Shown here: piece by piece, positions 35,759 to 45,760 of the stretch
Position numbering within the stretch: the stretch's first letter is position 1
How the letters are laid out: every line of letters starts with the position of its first letter
Origin: Gemmatimonadota bacterium
Lineage (GTDB): Bacteria; Gemmatimonadota; Gemmatimonadetes; Gemmatimonadales; Gemmatimonadaceae
Length of the DNA stretch: 64,000 nt
Assembly: GCA_003134685.1 (NCBI GenBank)
Contig: PLCA01000013.1
Coordinates: 62,001 to 126,000 of the forward strand
Direction of reading: 5' to 3'
The notes under the pieces: model-generated
What the model was told of the DNA's origin: nothing
The model's input: the letters and a program-made list of their open reading frames with translations, nothing else
The model's database searches: none
Made by a program: the position numbers and the translations under genes

Positions 35759-36781
35759 GTGACCAACGAGCAAATCGCCCCGGTTCGATGGGGGATACTC
35801 GGTGCCGCCAACATCGCGCTGAAGAAAGTCATCCCCGGGATGCGCGGAAGCGCGCTGGCACAGGTGGCCGCCATTGCATCGCGGGATATTGCAAAGGCGC
35901 GCGCAGCCGCGAATGACTTGGGCATTCCCCGGGCGTACGGCTCGTATCAGGAGCTGATCGACGATCCCGACATCGATGCGATCTACAATCCCTTGCCGAA
36001 TCATTTGCATGTGCCGTGGTCGATTCGCGCGGCCGAGCAGGGGAAGCATGTGCTGTGCGAGAAGCCAATCGCGTTGACGGCGCGTGAAGCGCGCGAGCTG
36101 CTCGAGGTTCGCGACAGGACCGGCGTCCAGATTGGCGAGGCGTTCATGGTCCGGACGCATCCGCAGTGGCACAAAGTGAGAGAGATCATCGCGTCCGGGA
36201 GAATCGGCGAGCTGCGCCTGATCACGGGCCATTTCAGCTACTATCGGCGCGATCCCGGAGACATCCGCAGTCGCGTCGAGTGGGGAGGCGGCGCCCTGAT
36301 GGACGTCGGCTGCTATCCGATAACAATTTCGCGGTGGCTGTTCGGCGCTGAGCCGACTGAGGTCATCGGATTGATCGACCGTGATCCTGACACGCAGATC
36401 GATCGGTTGACGTCGGGACTGCTTCGCTTCGAGCGGGGACAGGCGACGTTCAGCTGTGCTACACAACTCGTGCACTATCAGGCCATGCAGATCTTCGGAA
36501 CGACCGGGCGCGTTGACATCAGGATTCCCTTCAACCCGCCTCCCGGCGACGAATGCCGGATCTTCGTGGACGACGGCCGCGATGTGGGGGGCAGTGGGAT
36601 CGAGGCGATCACGTTTCCGCCGGTGGACCAATACACCCTTCAGGCAGATCGCTTCTCGGAGGCCATTCGTGGCGTCGGCAATGTCCCCGTCTCCCTCGAG
36701 GATGCGATGGGAAACATGGCCGTGATAGACGCCTTGTTTCGATCCGCCGAGTCGCGTCAGTGGGAGCGTCCGGCATCCTGA
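35759..36781 (+). CDS. Gfo/Idh/MocA-family oxidoreductase
   Basis: 340 residues, with an N-terminal Rossmann domain (WGILGAANIALKKVIPGM), the EKP motif in VLCEKPIAL near residue 100, and a C-terminal GFO_IDH_MocA domain with VEWGGGALMDVGCYPI. Members oxidise or reduce sugars and cyclitols with NAD(P). The GGGALMDVGCYP form is common in trans-1,2-dihydrobenzene-diol or xylose dehydrogenase-like proteins; the substrate cannot be assigned. GTG start. Neither neighbour (secA, radC) suggests a pathway, and a repeat element lies directly upstream. Confidence 0.83.
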   Translation: MTNEQIAPVRWGILGAANIALKKVIPGMRGSALAQVAAIASRDIAKARAAANDLGIPRAYGSYQELIDDPDIDAIYNPLPNHLHVPWSIRAAEQGKHVLCEKPIALTAREARELLEVRDRTGVQIGEAFMVRTHPQWHKVREIIASGRIGELRLITGHFSYYRRDPGDIRSRVEWGGGALMDVGCYPITISRWLFGAEPTEVIGLIDRDPDTQIDRLTSGLLRFERGQATFSCATQLVHYQAMQIFGTTGRVDIRIPFNPPPGDECRIFVDDGRDVGGSGIEAITFPPVDQYTLQADRFSEAIRGVGNVPVSLEDAMGNMAVIDALFRSAESRQWERPAS

Positions 36782-36927
36782 GGCCGCGCCCAGGCTGACC
36801 GTTGAAATAGCGGCACGCGAATGGGATGCCGGCTGGCGGCAGCGTCCCGATGATACTCGTGTCTCAGCGGTGCCGCCCCCGCGCAGCCCACCGACGAGTA
36901 TCTCGAGTCCAACTCTATGGAGTCGAG

Positions 36928-37611
36928 ATGTCACTGACGATACGAGAGCTTCCGGCTGCCGAGAGGCCGCGGGAGCGACTGCGCAGCCACGGGGCGCATG
37001 CTTTGAGCTCGAGCGAGCTACTGGCTATTCTTCTTGGTAGCGGATCCCAAGGCCGGTCCGCGATCGGAATCGGCCAGGAGATACTTTCTACCTGTCGGGG
37101 ATCGCTGCGGCTGCTGGCGACGCAGCCGGTGGCGACCCTTACCAGCGTCAGCGGTGTAGGAACAGCTCGTGCGGTTGGCATCCATGCGGCGCTGGAGCTG
37201 GGCCGCCGGATGGCGGCGGAGGAACGGCAGGAAGGAGTGCCGGTGCGCTGGCCGCGCGACGTTTACGAGATCTTTGCGCAACGTCTGGAGGATCTTCCAG
37301 TCGAAGAGTTTCACGTAGCCGTCCTCGACTCCCAGCACCGGCTCGAGCGCGACATCACCATAACCCGCGGCCTGCTCAATTCGTCGCTCGTGCATCCGCG
37401 TGAAGTGTTCCGGGAAGCGATCGCCGAGAGGGCGGCGGCGATCATCCTCGTTCACAATCACCCGAGCGGGGACCCGACACCCTCGCCCGACGACAGGGTA
37501 GTAACAGAACAACTGGTGCAGGCGGGGAAAGTACTCGACATACCCGTGCAGGACCACGTTATTATCGGTAGGGGACGCTATATAAGCTTCGCGGAGGCGG
37601 GACTGTTGTGA
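36928..37611 (+). CDS. radC: RadC-like JAB/MPN domain protein
   Basis: 227 residues from ATG 36928 behind GGAG. An N-terminal helix-hairpin-helix-like region (about 1-95) precedes the JAMM metal motif HNHPSGDPTPSPDD (His176, His178, Ser186, Asp189). RadC was named for repair, but that role is doubtful and the molecular function of the family is not settled. Its stop overlaps the start of the next gene (GTGA). Confidence 0.93.
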   Translation: MSLTIRELPAAERPRERLRSHGAHALSSSELLAILLGSGSQGRSAIGIGQEILSTCRGSLRLLATQPVATLTSVSGVGTARAVGIHAALELGRRMAAEERQEGVPVRWPRDVYEIFAQRLEDLPVEEFHVAVLDSQHRLERDITITRGLLNSSLVHPREVFREAIAERAAAIILVHNHPSGDPTPSPDDRVVTEQLVQAGKVLDIPVQDHVIIGRGRYISFAEAGLL

Positions 37612-39803
37612 CGGCAGGCGCGATCAAGGACAAGGAGACACTTCCATCGTGGCTTCAGGAGGGGCTTCCGGAGCGCCTCGACCGCGATCTGCTCGCGCGC
37701 GCCTATAGGTTCAGCGAGAAGGCGCACGTAGGACAGAAGCGACTCTCTGGGGACAAGTACGTCTCGCATTGCGTCGAAGTCGCGAAGATTCTCGTGGACC
37801 TTCAGCTGGATTCGACGACCGTCGCCAGCGGGCTGATTCACGACGTCGTCGAAGATACGGCCGTCACCGTTGACGACATCGAGGCTGAGTTCGGTAAGGA
37901 AATCGCCGAGATCGTCGATGGCCTGACGAAGATTGGCCACCTGCCGCTCAACTCGTCGCAGGACCGGCAGGTCGAGAACTACCGCAAGCTGCTGCTGTCC
38001 ATTGCCAAGGACGCCCGCGTCATCCTGATCAAGCTCGCGGACCGTCTGCACAACATGCGGACGCTCGAGTTCCTCCCGGTCGACCGTCAGAAGCGAATCG
38101 CTACCGAAACCCGTGACCTGTACGCCCCGCTGGCGCACCGATTCGGAATGGCACGAGTGAAGTGGGAGCTCGAGGACCTCGCGTTCAAGCACTTGGAGCC
38201 GTCGGAGTACAAGACGCTCGCCAAGAAAGTTGCCACGCGGCGCGTCGAGCGTGAGAAGTCAATCGCGCAGTTGAGGGAGCCGCTCGACAGCCAGCTGAAA
38301 AAAGCCGGGATCGCCAATGTCGAAGTGACCGGCCGGGCCAAGCACCTCTGGTCGATCCAGAAGAAAATGAAGAAGTGGGACAAGCCGTACGAGGAGATCT
38401 ACGACCTGCTCGCGATCCGCGTCCTCGTGGAGTCCGTCCCCGACTGCTATCACGCGCTCGGTGTGATCCACGATCAATTCACGCCGCTTCAGGAGCGCAT
38501 CAAGGACTACATCGCGCAGCCCAAGTCGAACGGCTACCAGTCGCTGCACACCACGGTGTTCGGGCCGGGGCGACAACTGTTCGAGATCCAGATCCGAACG
38601 CGCCAGATGCACCGCACGGCGGAGTACGGAATCGCCGCGCACTGGCGCTTCAAGGAAGATTCGAGGAGCGCGGACGAGTTGGACCGCGCGCTTCAGTGGT
38701 TCAGACAGGTGCTGGAGCTGCAGCTCGATGCGAAAACTCCCGACGAGTTTCTGGAATTCCTTAAACTCGATCTCTATCAGGATGAGATCTTCGTCTTCAC
38801 GCCCACCGGCGACGTCATCCAGCTCCCGAAGGGCGCGACACCGATCGATTTCGCCTTTGCGGTGCACACCGAAGTCGGCCTGCATTGCCAGGGAGCGCGC
38901 ATCAACGGCCGCATCGCCAGCCTCGCGCGCGAGCTCAAGAACTCCGAGACCGTGGAGATCATCACATCTCCGTCGGCGAAGCCGAGCAGGGACTGGCTGG
39001 CTCACGTCAGAACGGGAAGGGCGCGCCACAAGATTCGCCAGCGCCTCCGCATCGAGGAGCACACAACCTCGATCAAGCTGGGCCGGGAGATCCTCGAGCG
39101 CGAGCTCAAGCGGCGGCGGATTACGAGGCCGGACGATTCCGATCTGCTGAAAGTCGCCAAAGTGCTGCACCTGACCGACCTGAACCATCTGATCGCATCA
39201 ATTGGCCAGGGCGACGTGAACGTCTCCCAGATCGTGAAGGAGCTATTCCCCGACGCGGAAACGTCGGCTGATGCGCCCAAGCCGGGCCCGCTCGACTGGC
39301 TGGTGGACCGCGTTCGCGGCGAACCCAAGGGCGTCCGAATCCAGGGTGTCGACGGGATGTTGGTCCGGTACGCCCAATGCTGCCAGCCTGTACCCGGAGA
39401 CCCGGTTGTGGGGTATGTAACGAGGGGAAGAGGCGTAAGCATCCACCGCTCCGATTGTCCTAATCTTCTCATGCTCGTGCAGGAGCCGGAGCGCCGGCTC
39501 GAGATAGATTGGAAGGAGTTGGAAGGCGAGAAATTCATGGTGCGTCTGGCGCTCGAAGCGACCGACCGCCGCGGACTTTACGCCGACCTCGCCACCGCCG
39601 TCTCGGCGACGGGCACCGATATCCGAAGCTTCGAGCTGCACAGCTCTGATGGCCACGTGATCGGTGAGCTCGCGGTCGAAGTCGGCAACCTTGCACACCT
39701 TCAAAAAATTCTCAAGGCAGCCAGACGCGTGAAAGGCGTGACCGAAGTCGCGCGGCGCGAGCGGCTGTCCAGTGACCTAAAGAATGGCCAAAGCGGAATT
39801 TGA
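37608..39803 (+). CDS. relA: Bifunctional (p)ppGpp synthetase/hydrolase (RelA/SpoT homologue)
   Basis: 731 residues with the full Rel architecture: HD hydrolase domain (His78-Asp79 in HDVVED), synthetase domain (about 225-345, with [19 protein letters not shown] and [12 protein letters not shown]), TGS domain (about 395-455) and a C-terminal ACT domain (about 650-725). The intact HD residues and synthetase motif suggest both hydrolysis and synthesis, so it is probably the sole long Rel protein controlling the stringent response. Its last 20 bases overlap the uvrB start. Confidence 0.94.
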   Translation: MTAGAIKDKETLPSWLQEGLPERLDRDLLARAYRFSEKAHVGQKRLSGDKYVSHCVEVAKILVDLQLDSTTVASGLIHDVVEDTAVTVDDIEAEFGKEIAEIVDGLTKIGHLPLNSSQDRQVENYRKLLLSIAKDARVILIKLADRLHNMRTLEFLPVDRQKRIATETRDLYAPLAHRFGMARVKWELEDLAFKHLEPSEYKTLAKKVATRRVEREKSIAQLREPLDSQLKKAGIANVEVTGRAKHLWSIQKKMKKWDKPYEEIYDLLAIRVLVESVPDCYHALGVIHDQFTPLQERIKDYIAQPKSNGYQSLHTTVFGPGRQLFEIQIRTRQMHRTAEYGIAAHWRFKEDSRSADELDRALQWFRQVLELQLDAKTPDEFLEFLKLDLYQDEIFVFTPTGDVIQLPKGATPIDFAFAVHTEVGLHCQGARINGRIASLARELKNSETVEIITSPSAKPSRDWLAHVRTGRARHKIRQRLRIEEHTTSIKLGREILERELKRRRITRPDDSDLLKVAKVLHLTDLNHLIASIGQGDVNVSQIVKELFPDAETSADAPKPGPLDWLVDRVRGEPKGVRIQGVDGMLVRYAQCCQPVPGDPVVGYVTRGRGVSIHRSDCPNLLMLVQEPERRLEIDWKELEGEKFMVRLALEATDRRGLYADLATAVSATGTDIRSFELHSSDGHVIGELAVEVGNLAHLQKILKAARRVKGVTEVARRERLSSDLKNGQSGI

Positions 39804-41841
39804 TCTTCAGGCGCCCTTCCAGCCGGCGGGCGACCAACCGAGAGCGATTGCGGAGTTGACCAAAGGTCTCGAACGGGGTGACCGGTTCCAGACTCTACTC
39901 GGCGTGACCGGATCCGGAAAGACGATGACAGTCGCGAACGTCATCAGGAATTTCGGGCGGCCGACGCTCGTGCTCTCGCACAATAAGACACTTGCCGCTC
40001 AACTCTACGGAGAGTTGAAGGGTTTTTTCCCACACAACGCGGTCGAGTACTTCATCTCGTACTACGATTACTACCAGCCGGAAGCGTACGTCCCGACGAC
40101 CGACACGTACATCGAAAAGGATGCATCGATCAACGAGGACATAGACCGGCTGCGGCTGCGTGCGACGTCGAGCCTGATGGAGCGCGACGACGTCGTCATC
40201 GTCGCGACGGTGTCGGCGATTTACGGATTGGGCGATCCGCGCAGCTATCGCGAGCAGATGGTGACGCTCACGAAGGGCCAGAGGATTCCGCGCGACGACA
40301 TCCTGAGATCGCTGGTAAAGATCCAGTACTCGCGCAACGACATGGGCCTGGAGCGCGGCACGTTTCGCGTGCGCGGCGACACCGTCGAGATTCTTCCCGC
40401 CTACGAAGAGCAGGGCGTACGGGTCGAGATGTGGGGCGACGAGATCGAGCGAATCAGTAAAATCAATCCTCTGACTGGGGATACGATCGCCAATCTCGAG
40501 AAGGCGGCGATTTATCCCGCGAAGCATTTCGTGACATCGCGTCCGACGATCGAGCGCGCGGTCGGGCTCATCCGCGAGGAGCTCGCGCAGCGGCTCAGCG
40601 AGCTGCGGCAATCAGGGAAACTGCTCGAGGCGCAGCGCCTCGAGTCGCGCACCAACTTCGACATCGAGATGATGCTCGAGATCGGCACCTGCGCCGGCAT
40701 CGAGAACTACTCGCGGCACCTGTCGGGACGCGCGCAGGGCGAGCGGCCGGCGTGTCTGTTCGATTATTTCCCCGAGGATTTCCTCGTCGTGGTGGACGAG
40801 TCGCACGTCACCCTGCCGCAGATAGGGGGAATGTTCAACGGCGATCGGGCGCGCAAGCTCACTCTGGTCGACTACGGGTTCCGCCTGCCGAGCGCGCTCG
40901 ACAACCGGCCGCTGATGTTCGACGAGTTCCTTTCTCTGACACCGCGCGCGCTCAACATCACGGCGACTCCGGGTGAGATCGAGCTGCGGCTCTCGGAGGG
41001 TGTGATCGTCGAACAGATCATCCGTCCGACGGGTCTCGTAGATCCGGAAATCGAAGTTCGCTCGGTGCGCGGCCAGGTGGACGACCTGCTGAACGAGATC
41101 CGGATTCGCGAGAGGAAAGGCGAGCGCGTACTCGTCACGACTCTCACCAAGCGCATGGCGGAGGATCTGGCGGACTATCTCCAGCAGATGGGCGTACGCG
41201 TGAGGTACATGCACGCGGACATCGACGCCATCGAGCGAATGGAGATCGTTCGAGGGTTGCGGCTCGGCGAATTCGACGTGCTCATTGGAATCAATCTTCT
41301 GCGGGAGGGACTCGATCTTCCCGAAGTCTCGCTCGTCGCGATTCTCGACGCCGACCAGGAAGGATTTCTGCGCAGCGATCGCTCCCTCATTCAGACGGTC
41401 GGCCGCGCGGCGCGACATCTGAGCGGGCGGGCGATCTTCTACGCCGACAAGATGACGGGCTCGATGCAGCGATGTATCGACGAGACCAGTCGCCGTCGGG
41501 TCATCCAGACCGCGTACAATGTCGAGCACGGAATCACGCCGATCAGCGTGAAGAAGAGCGTAGATCAGGTGAGATTCACAACGCGAGTCGCCGACTCCAG
41601 GATCGAGCGCGACGAGCGGGAAAAGGAGAAGGTACGCCGAGTATCCGAGTCTGGCGCCCATTATGGAGCCGCGAACCTGCCGGCCCTGATCGCCGAGCTC
41701 GAGGCACAGATGCGGGAAGCGGCGACCAACCTCGACTTCGAGACCGCCGCTCGGCTTCGCGACGAGCTGTTTGAGGTGAAAGCCAAAGCCGGAAGTCAGG
41801 ACAGCAGCCGAGGATCGCTGGCGGGCCTTCACGGCCGCTGA
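39784..41841 (+). CDS. uvrB: Excinuclease ABC subunit B
   Basis: 685 residues. Walker A GVTGSGKT lies at residues 40-47, the beta-hairpin region [12 protein letters not shown] near 95, helicase motifs include DESHVTLPQ and the final QTVGRAARH, and a UVR domain near residues 638-670 contacts UvrC. It verifies damage in nucleotide excision repair. The start is well defined by [19 protein letters not shown], inside the 3' end of the rel gene. Confidence 0.97.
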   Translation: MAKAEFDLQAPFQPAGDQPRAIAELTKGLERGDRFQTLLGVTGSGKTMTVANVIRNFGRPTLVLSHNKTLAAQLYGELKGFFPHNAVEYFISYYDYYQPEAYVPTTDTYIEKDASINEDIDRLRLRATSSLMERDDVVIVATVSAIYGLGDPRSYREQMVTLTKGQRIPRDDILRSLVKIQYSRNDMGLERGTFRVRGDTVEILPAYEEQGVRVEMWGDEIERISKINPLTGDTIANLEKAAIYPAKHFVTSRPTIERAVGLIREELAQRLSELRQSGKLLEAQRLESRTNFDIEMMLEIGTCAGIENYSRHLSGRAQGERPACLFDYFPEDFLVVVDESHVTLPQIGGMFNGDRARKLTLVDYGFRLPSALDNRPLMFDEFLSLTPRALNITATPGEIELRLSEGVIVEQIIRPTGLVDPEIEVRSVRGQVDDLLNEIRIRERKGERVLVTTLTKRMAEDLADYLQQMGVRVRYMHADIDAIERMEIVRGLRLGEFDVLIGINLLREGLDLPEVSLVAILDADQEGFLRSDRSLIQTVGRAARHLSGRAIFYADKMTGSMQRCIDETSRRRVIQTAYNVEHGITPISVKKSVDQVRFTTRVADSRIERDEREKEKVRRVSESGAHYGAANLPALIAELEAQMREAATNLDFETAARLRDELFEVKAKAGSQDSSRGSLAGLHGR

Positions 41842-41844
41842 GAG

Positions 41845-42300
41845 ATGCCAGCTCACCGGCACGTCGTTCCTCCTCGCGCTGAAAGGGGCCACCTCAAGCT
41901 CGGCGAGAGTGAGCTCCGTCATTGGGGGCACGAGCTCGGCCGTTCGGCCACGCCTCCGCTGATAGTCACGCTTACCGGCGAGCTGGGCGTGGGCAAAACG
42001 ACGCTGGCGCAAGCGATCTGCATGGGCTACGGTGTGCGCGACGAGATCACGAGCCCGACCTACGCTCTGATCCACGAATACCGTGCCCCCAAATCCGCCG
42101 TGTTTCACATCGATCTGTATCGTCTCGAGTCTCCCGACCAGCTCACGAACATCGGCTGGGACGAGATTGTGTCGTCGCGGTCGCTGATCCTTGTGGAGTG
42201 GCCCGAACGCGCGGGTGGCCGGCTGCCCGACGATCATCTGCCCATCGATCTCGACTACGTTCGCGACGATCCCACTCGTCGCATCCTGCTTGCCGGATAA
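41845..42300 (+). CDS. tsaE: tRNA t6A synthesis ATPase TsaE
   Basis: 151 residues with a P-loop GELGVGKTT at 45-53 and the family blocks SPTYALIHEY and HIDLYRL, plus the conserved late LVEWPERAGGRLP. It is the ATPase partner of TsaB-TsaD in making threonylcarbamoyl-adenosine on tRNA. The first 15 residues are Arg/His/Pro-rich and may be spurious. tsaB starts directly after its stop. TsaD and TsaC are not in the window. Confidence 0.93.
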   Translation: MPAHRHVVPPRAERGHLKLGESELRHWGHELGRSATPPLIVTLTGELGVGKTTLAQAICMGYGVRDEITSPTYALIHEYRAPKSAVFHIDLYRLESPDQLTNIGWDEIVSSRSLILVEWPERAGGRLPDDHLPIDLDYVRDDPTRRILLAG

Positions 42301-42993
42301 GTGGGGCAGATTTTTTACACGCTCGCGCTCGAGGGAGCGACCTACGAGGGCAGTGTCGCGTTGATTCGCGACTCGGTGGTCGTGGCCGAGCGGACGCTGC
42401 TCGCCGAGGACGGCGAAAGTCCGCGGGCGGGGAGGGGCGAGAGACTGATGCCCGCTGTCGCGGAATGTCTCGGGGAAGCAGATGTGGGACGGGATGAGAT
42501 CGCGCGGATCGTGTGTGGAGCGGGACCGGGAAGCTTCACGAGCTTGCGGGTATCCGGATCGGTGGCGAAGGGGCTGGCGGCCGGGTACGGTGTCGAGCTT
42601 TACGCCGTCTCGTCGCTCCTGCTCACCGCGTCGGGGGCACGACCGTCCCTCCCCAACGGGGAATATCTCTCGGTGCTCGACGCAATGCGGGGCGAATTCT
42701 TTGCGGCCCGCATCACTATCCGGCCCGGCGGCGTCGCGAGCCAGGCCGGGCCGGCTACGCTCATCTCCGCGGATCAGCTCGCGAACCTGGGGATCAGCGA
42801 GCCAGCGCTCACGACAATCGGACCGGGGCAGCTGATCGACGCGCATCCGCATGCGCGCGGAGTGGCGCCGATCCTCGCCTCAATAGTAAAAGCTGGCCCA
42901 GTTAATCTTGCGTCCTGGGAGCCCGACTATGGCCGTCTCGCCGAGGCGCAGGTGCGCTGGGAAGCCGCGCACGGACGTCCTCTCGCAACGTGA
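42301..42993 (+). CDS. tsaB: tRNA t6A synthesis scaffold TsaB
   Basis: 230 residues of the ASKHA fold, with GAGPGSFTSLRVSGSVAKGL, the TsaB signature, around residues 74-93. It dimerises with TsaD during t6A formation. GTG 42301 abuts the tsaE stop, and its own stop overlaps the rimI start by four bases. The order tsaE-tsaB-rimI is a common bacterial cluster. Confidence 0.93.
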   Translation: MGQIFYTLALEGATYEGSVALIRDSVVVAERTLLAEDGESPRAGRGERLMPAVAECLGEADVGRDEIARIVCGAGPGSFTSLRVSGSVAKGLAAGYGVELYAVSSLLLTASGARPSLPNGEYLSVLDAMRGEFFAARITIRPGGVASQAGPATLISADQLANLGISEPALTTIGPGQLIDAHPHARGVAPILASIVKAGPVNLASWEPDYGRLAEAQVRWEAAHGRPLAT

Positions 42994-43487
42994 CCGCGCT
43001 CCTTCGGCCCGCCGTTGAAGCCGACCTGAATCAGGTCGTTCAGATCGAGCGGGCGAGCTTTGCCGATCCCTGGACCGAAGAGAGTTTCCGCCGTCTACTC
43101 GGCGGTCATCCTGCTATCTTTCAGGTGGTCGGATATCCACCGGATTTGAGAGTCGCGGGGTACGTGATTGCGTTTTCGGTTGGCGAGGACGCCGAGCTAC
43201 TGAACGTCGCGGTCGAGCCGACATTTCGGGGCCGGGGATTGGCCGGACAGATGCTCGATGCGGTGATGGTCGAGCTGGGCGGTCGCGGGGTGCGGACAGC
43301 ATTTCTGGAGGTTCGCGAATCGAATAGCGCCGCGCGCGCGCTCTACGACTCGCGGGGCTTCACCGAGATTGGGAGGCGGCGGAACTACTATCGCCGGCCA
43401 GTCGAGGACGCGCTGGTGATGCGAAGAGTTCTGGAAGTCGCCGAAGGGGATGAGGAGAGATCGGCGGGAAGTTTTGCTGACCGATGA
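42990..43487 (+). CDS. rimI: Ribosomal-protein-alanine N-acetyltransferase
   Basis: 165-residue GNAT protein. The acetyl-CoA motif VEPTFRGRGLAGQML lies near residues 74-88, followed by LEVRESNSAARALYDSRGF, the RimI signature. It acetylates the N-terminal alanine of S18 and possibly other proteins. It is translationally coupled to tsaB. The C-terminal 20 residues beyond the GNAT core are acidic and poorly conserved in appearance. Confidence 0.9.
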   Translation: MTALLRPAVEADLNQVVQIERASFADPWTEESFRRLLGGHPAIFQVVGYPPDLRVAGYVIAFSVGEDAELLNVAVEPTFRGRGLAGQMLDAVMVELGGRGVRTAFLEVRESNSAARALYDSRGFTEIGRRRNYYRRPVEDALVMRRVLEVAEGDEERSAGSFADR

Positions 43488-43497
43488 AATCGTTGGT

Positions 43498-43526
43498 TTG
43501 CTCGGGCTTTGAGCCCCATCTATACT
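43498..43526 (+). promoter_or_regulatory. Predicted ssb promoter
   Basis: TTGCTC (43498-43503), 17 bases, then TATACT (43521-43526), close to the -10 consensus. It lies in the 75-base gap between rimI and ssb, with the ssb start at 43563 behind AGGAGG. Confidence 0.5.
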
Positions 43527-43562
43527 ATCTGGGCGGGAAATGAACTCTCGCCAGGAGGCACA

Positions 43563-44069
43563 GTGAGCAGAAGTCTGAACAAAGTGATGCTGATCGGAAA
43601 TCTGGGCAGTGATCCCGAAGTCCGGTCGACCACCGGGGGCAACAGGGTCGCGACGTTCTCGCTCGCGACCACCCGGAACTGGAATTCGCCGAGTGGTGAG
43701 AAGCAGGAGAAGACCGAATGGCACCGGTGCGTGGTGTGGAACTCCAAGGGCACCGGGCTGGCCGACGTCGTCGAGAAATTCTGCAAGAAGGGCGACCGGA
43801 TCTACGTCGAGGGACGCATCGAGTATCGCCAGTGGCAGGACAAGGAGAATCAGACTCGCTACAGCACCGAGATCAACGTGCGGGAGATGCTGATGCTCGG
43901 CGGTGGCCGCGCTGCTTCGGGCGGCGCCGATTTTGATGGCGAGAGCAGCGGAAGGAATCGAGCGCCGGCGACTGCCGGAGCTAAGGCAGGGGCGGCGGCG
44001 ACGGGAGTGGCGGAATTCGAGGATTTCCCCGGAGCGCTCGAGGAAGCCGACGACGACCTTCCCTTCTAG
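43563..44069 (+). CDS. ssb: Single-stranded DNA-binding protein
   Basis: 168 residues from GTG 43563, chosen because AGGAGG lies 5-10 bases upstream. An N-terminal OB fold (about 1-110) includes NKVMLIGNLGSDPE and EWHRCVVW; a Gly/Ala-rich linker follows, then the acidic tip EEADDDLPF that recruits repair and replication proteins. Length and tip are normal for bacterial SSB. It has its own predicted promoter and a strong terminator. Confidence 0.95.
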   Translation: MSRSLNKVMLIGNLGSDPEVRSTTGGNRVATFSLATTRNWNSPSGEKQEKTEWHRCVVWNSKGTGLADVVEKFCKKGDRIYVEGRIEYRQWQDKENQTRYSTEINVREMLMLGGGRAASGGADFDGESSGRNRAPATAGAKAGAAATGVAEFEDFPGALEEADDDLPF

Positions 44070-44093
44070 GACCTTCTATTACGGATCACTTGG

Positions 44094-44125
44094 GCGGCCC
44101 CGCTTTGCGGGGCCGCTCTTGTTTT
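44094..44125 (+). terminator. Rho-independent terminator after ssb
   Basis: GCGGCCCCGC-TTT-GCGGGGCCGC is a perfect 10-bp stem followed by TCTTGTTTT. Confidence 0.9.
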
Positions 44126-44135
44126 CTGGAGGACC

Positions 44136-44186
44136 GAAGCAGGGAGCTGATGGCTAACGAAGCTGGATAGCTCGGAGCTTTCATAC
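44136..44186. repeat. 51-bp dispersed repeat, copy 2
   Basis: This matches 35660-35710 at 39 of 51 positions without gaps, including the identical final GGAGCTTTCATAC. It lies 11 bases after the ssb terminator. The rest of the 353-base gap before the LysM gene (44187-44422) shows nothing I can support: short open frames exist, but they lack ribosome-binding sites and do not resemble proteins. Confidence 0.6.
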
Positions 44187-44422
44187 ATGCGCAAAGGATG
44201 CCGTCAGTCAGTGGTCGCTTCAAATTGTGCCGTTCCGGCGTCGCAGGCCGCTTCCATTCCACCTCGAACGCCGACGGACAAGCTCCTGGCCAAGCTGCTG
44301 TCCAGCAATGGGCCCCCTGCTTGGGTATTCTCGTGGTTTGTTCGGCCACGACGTGACTTTCCCCAGACACGCCCCGTCCAATGGTTGGCCTCTTATTATC
44401 CGTCAAAGTTCCGGGAGCACGA

Positions 44423-45679
44423 GTGATCGGTCATTTCCTGAAGGCATCGTCAACAATCGCAAAGAGATCCGGCGCTCGCGCCTTCATCCTCGGCGCCGCC
44501 CTGGTTTTTTCGGCGGCTAGCGCCAACCGCGCGCTCGCGCAGGTGCCGGCATCGGCCGATACCGTGCAGCCTGTCCGGACGGATACCACCAACAAACTCG
44601 CCATCAGCTCCGACACCACGAGGGAAGTGAAGCACGTGGTGAAAAAGGGCGACACGCTCTGGGATCTGGCGCAGTTCTACCTGAAGAACCCGTTCCGCTG
44701 GCCGGAGATCTTTCGCCGCAACACCGACGTCGTCAAGGATCCGCACTGGATCTATCCCGGCGAAGTCATCCGCATCTGGGGAAGCGAAGTGAAGACCGCG
44801 GCACTCGCGAAGGCTGACAGCGCCGGCGAAGTCGTGTCTCACATCGTAACGCGCCCCGCTCCGCCTTCGCCAACTCCAACCACGACGCAGGAAACCGGCG
44901 TACGCTCGGGTCTTACGACCTTCGCCTCACCGATGAGCCGCGCCGCGGCCGCGCTCCAGGCGGATGTGGTTGGCCGCTCGCGTAACGGCGGAGTGCGCAG
45001 AGGCGAAGTCGAGGCCGCGCCTTACGCGGACCGCTCGGGGGGACCCAAGGACGCGGGCAGACTCATCTCCAGCGTCGATCGCCCCGGCATCAAGACCAGC
45101 ATCATTCAAGTCAGATATCAGATCAACGATAACCTCTTCATCGATCTTCCGAAGGGCCTTGTTCCCCGTCTCGGCGACCTCTACATGTCGTACATCCTGG
45201 GCCCCGACCTTGGCGAAAATGGCCAGGTGGTTGTTCCCACCGGCATCCTTCGCATCGAAGACATTCCACAGGGGCAGCGACCGATCGTGCGCATCATCAA
45301 GCAGTACGGAGAGATCATGCTCGAGCAGCAGCTCGTGGCGGCGCCCGATCTTCCTTTCCCGACGGGTGCCTTGTCGCCAGTCGCTGCCGGAATCAGAGGA
45401 ACGGTTCTCTACATTCACAACGAGCCGGTGCTGCCCACGATCGGCTACTACGTGCTCATTTCGCCGAATTCCAGGACCGGTATCCAGGTGGGTGATGAAG
45501 TAAGTTTCATCGACAATACCACCGGGCCCGAACAGCTGAATCATGCTCCTCCCGTGATCGCCGGTGTCGCTCAGGTCGTGCGGGTAACACCCTTCGCGAC
45601 GACAACGATCATCATCAGGCAGGCTCAGCCGACGATTCGTGACGGAATGCCAGTGCGCCTGACCGGCAAAATGCCCTGA
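44423..45679 (+). CDS. LysM-domain secreted protein, 418 aa
   Basis: I place the start at GTG 44423, behind GGGAG at 44413. The first 39 residues are a signal peptide with a likely cut after ALA (residues 37-39). A LysM peptidoglycan-binding domain follows at about 69-118 (VKKGDTLWDLAQ ... IYPGEVIRI). Residues 120-215 are a Ser/Thr/Pro-rich linker. The C-terminal 200 residues are beta-rich with repeated VGD-like turns and no catalytic motif I recognise. It is probably a periplasmic or surface wall-binding protein. A hairpin follows. Confidence 0.82.
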   Translation: MIGHFLKASSTIAKRSGARAFILGAALVFSAASANRALAQVPASADTVQPVRTDTTNKLAISSDTTREVKHVVKKGDTLWDLAQFYLKNPFRWPEIFRRNTDVVKDPHWIYPGEVIRIWGSEVKTAALAKADSAGEVVSHIVTRPAPPSPTPTTTQETGVRSGLTTFASPMSRAAAALQADVVGRSRNGGVRRGEVEAAPYADRSGGPKDAGRLISSVDRPGIKTSIIQVRYQINDNLFIDLPKGLVPRLGDLYMSYILGPDLGENGQVVVPTGILRIEDIPQGQRPIVRIIKQYGEIMLEQQLVAAPDLPFPTGALSPVAAGIRGTVLYIHNEPVLPTIGYYVLISPNSRTGIQVGDEVSFIDNTTGPEQLNHAPPVIAGVAQVVRVTPFATTTIIIRQAQPTIRDGMPVRLTGKMP

Positions 45680-45691
45680 GAAAGCGTCGTG

Positions 45692-45741
45692 CCCCGCCGG
45701 CGCGTTTAGCTCTGCGGTAATGCGCTAAAAGCGGGGCGGGG
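45692..45741 (+). other. Nested hairpin between LysM gene and hemX-like gene
   Basis: CCCCGCC (45692-45698) can pair with GGCGGGG (45735-45741), and inside it CGCGTTTAGC (45701-45710) pairs with GCTAAAAGCG (45724-45733) with one mismatch. It ends 19 bases before the next start codon and is followed by AATTAAATTA rather than a T-tract. It may be a terminator or a leader structure. Confidence 0.55.
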
Positions 45742-45760
45742 AATTAAATTAGGCGATCAG

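Noticed and set aside
40612..42852. Open frame of 746 codons antisense to uvrB-tsaE-tsaB
   Set aside because: It crosses three well-supported genes, has low-complexity Arg-rich translation and no ribosome-binding site.
44381..44422. Earlier in-frame start for the LysM protein
   Set aside because: GTG 44423 has a better ribosome-binding site and gives a clean signal peptide; the extra 14 residues do not improve it.
44187..44426. Small frames between ssb and the LysM gene
   Set aside because: No ribosome-binding site, no signal peptide or motif, and they overlap each other in different frames.
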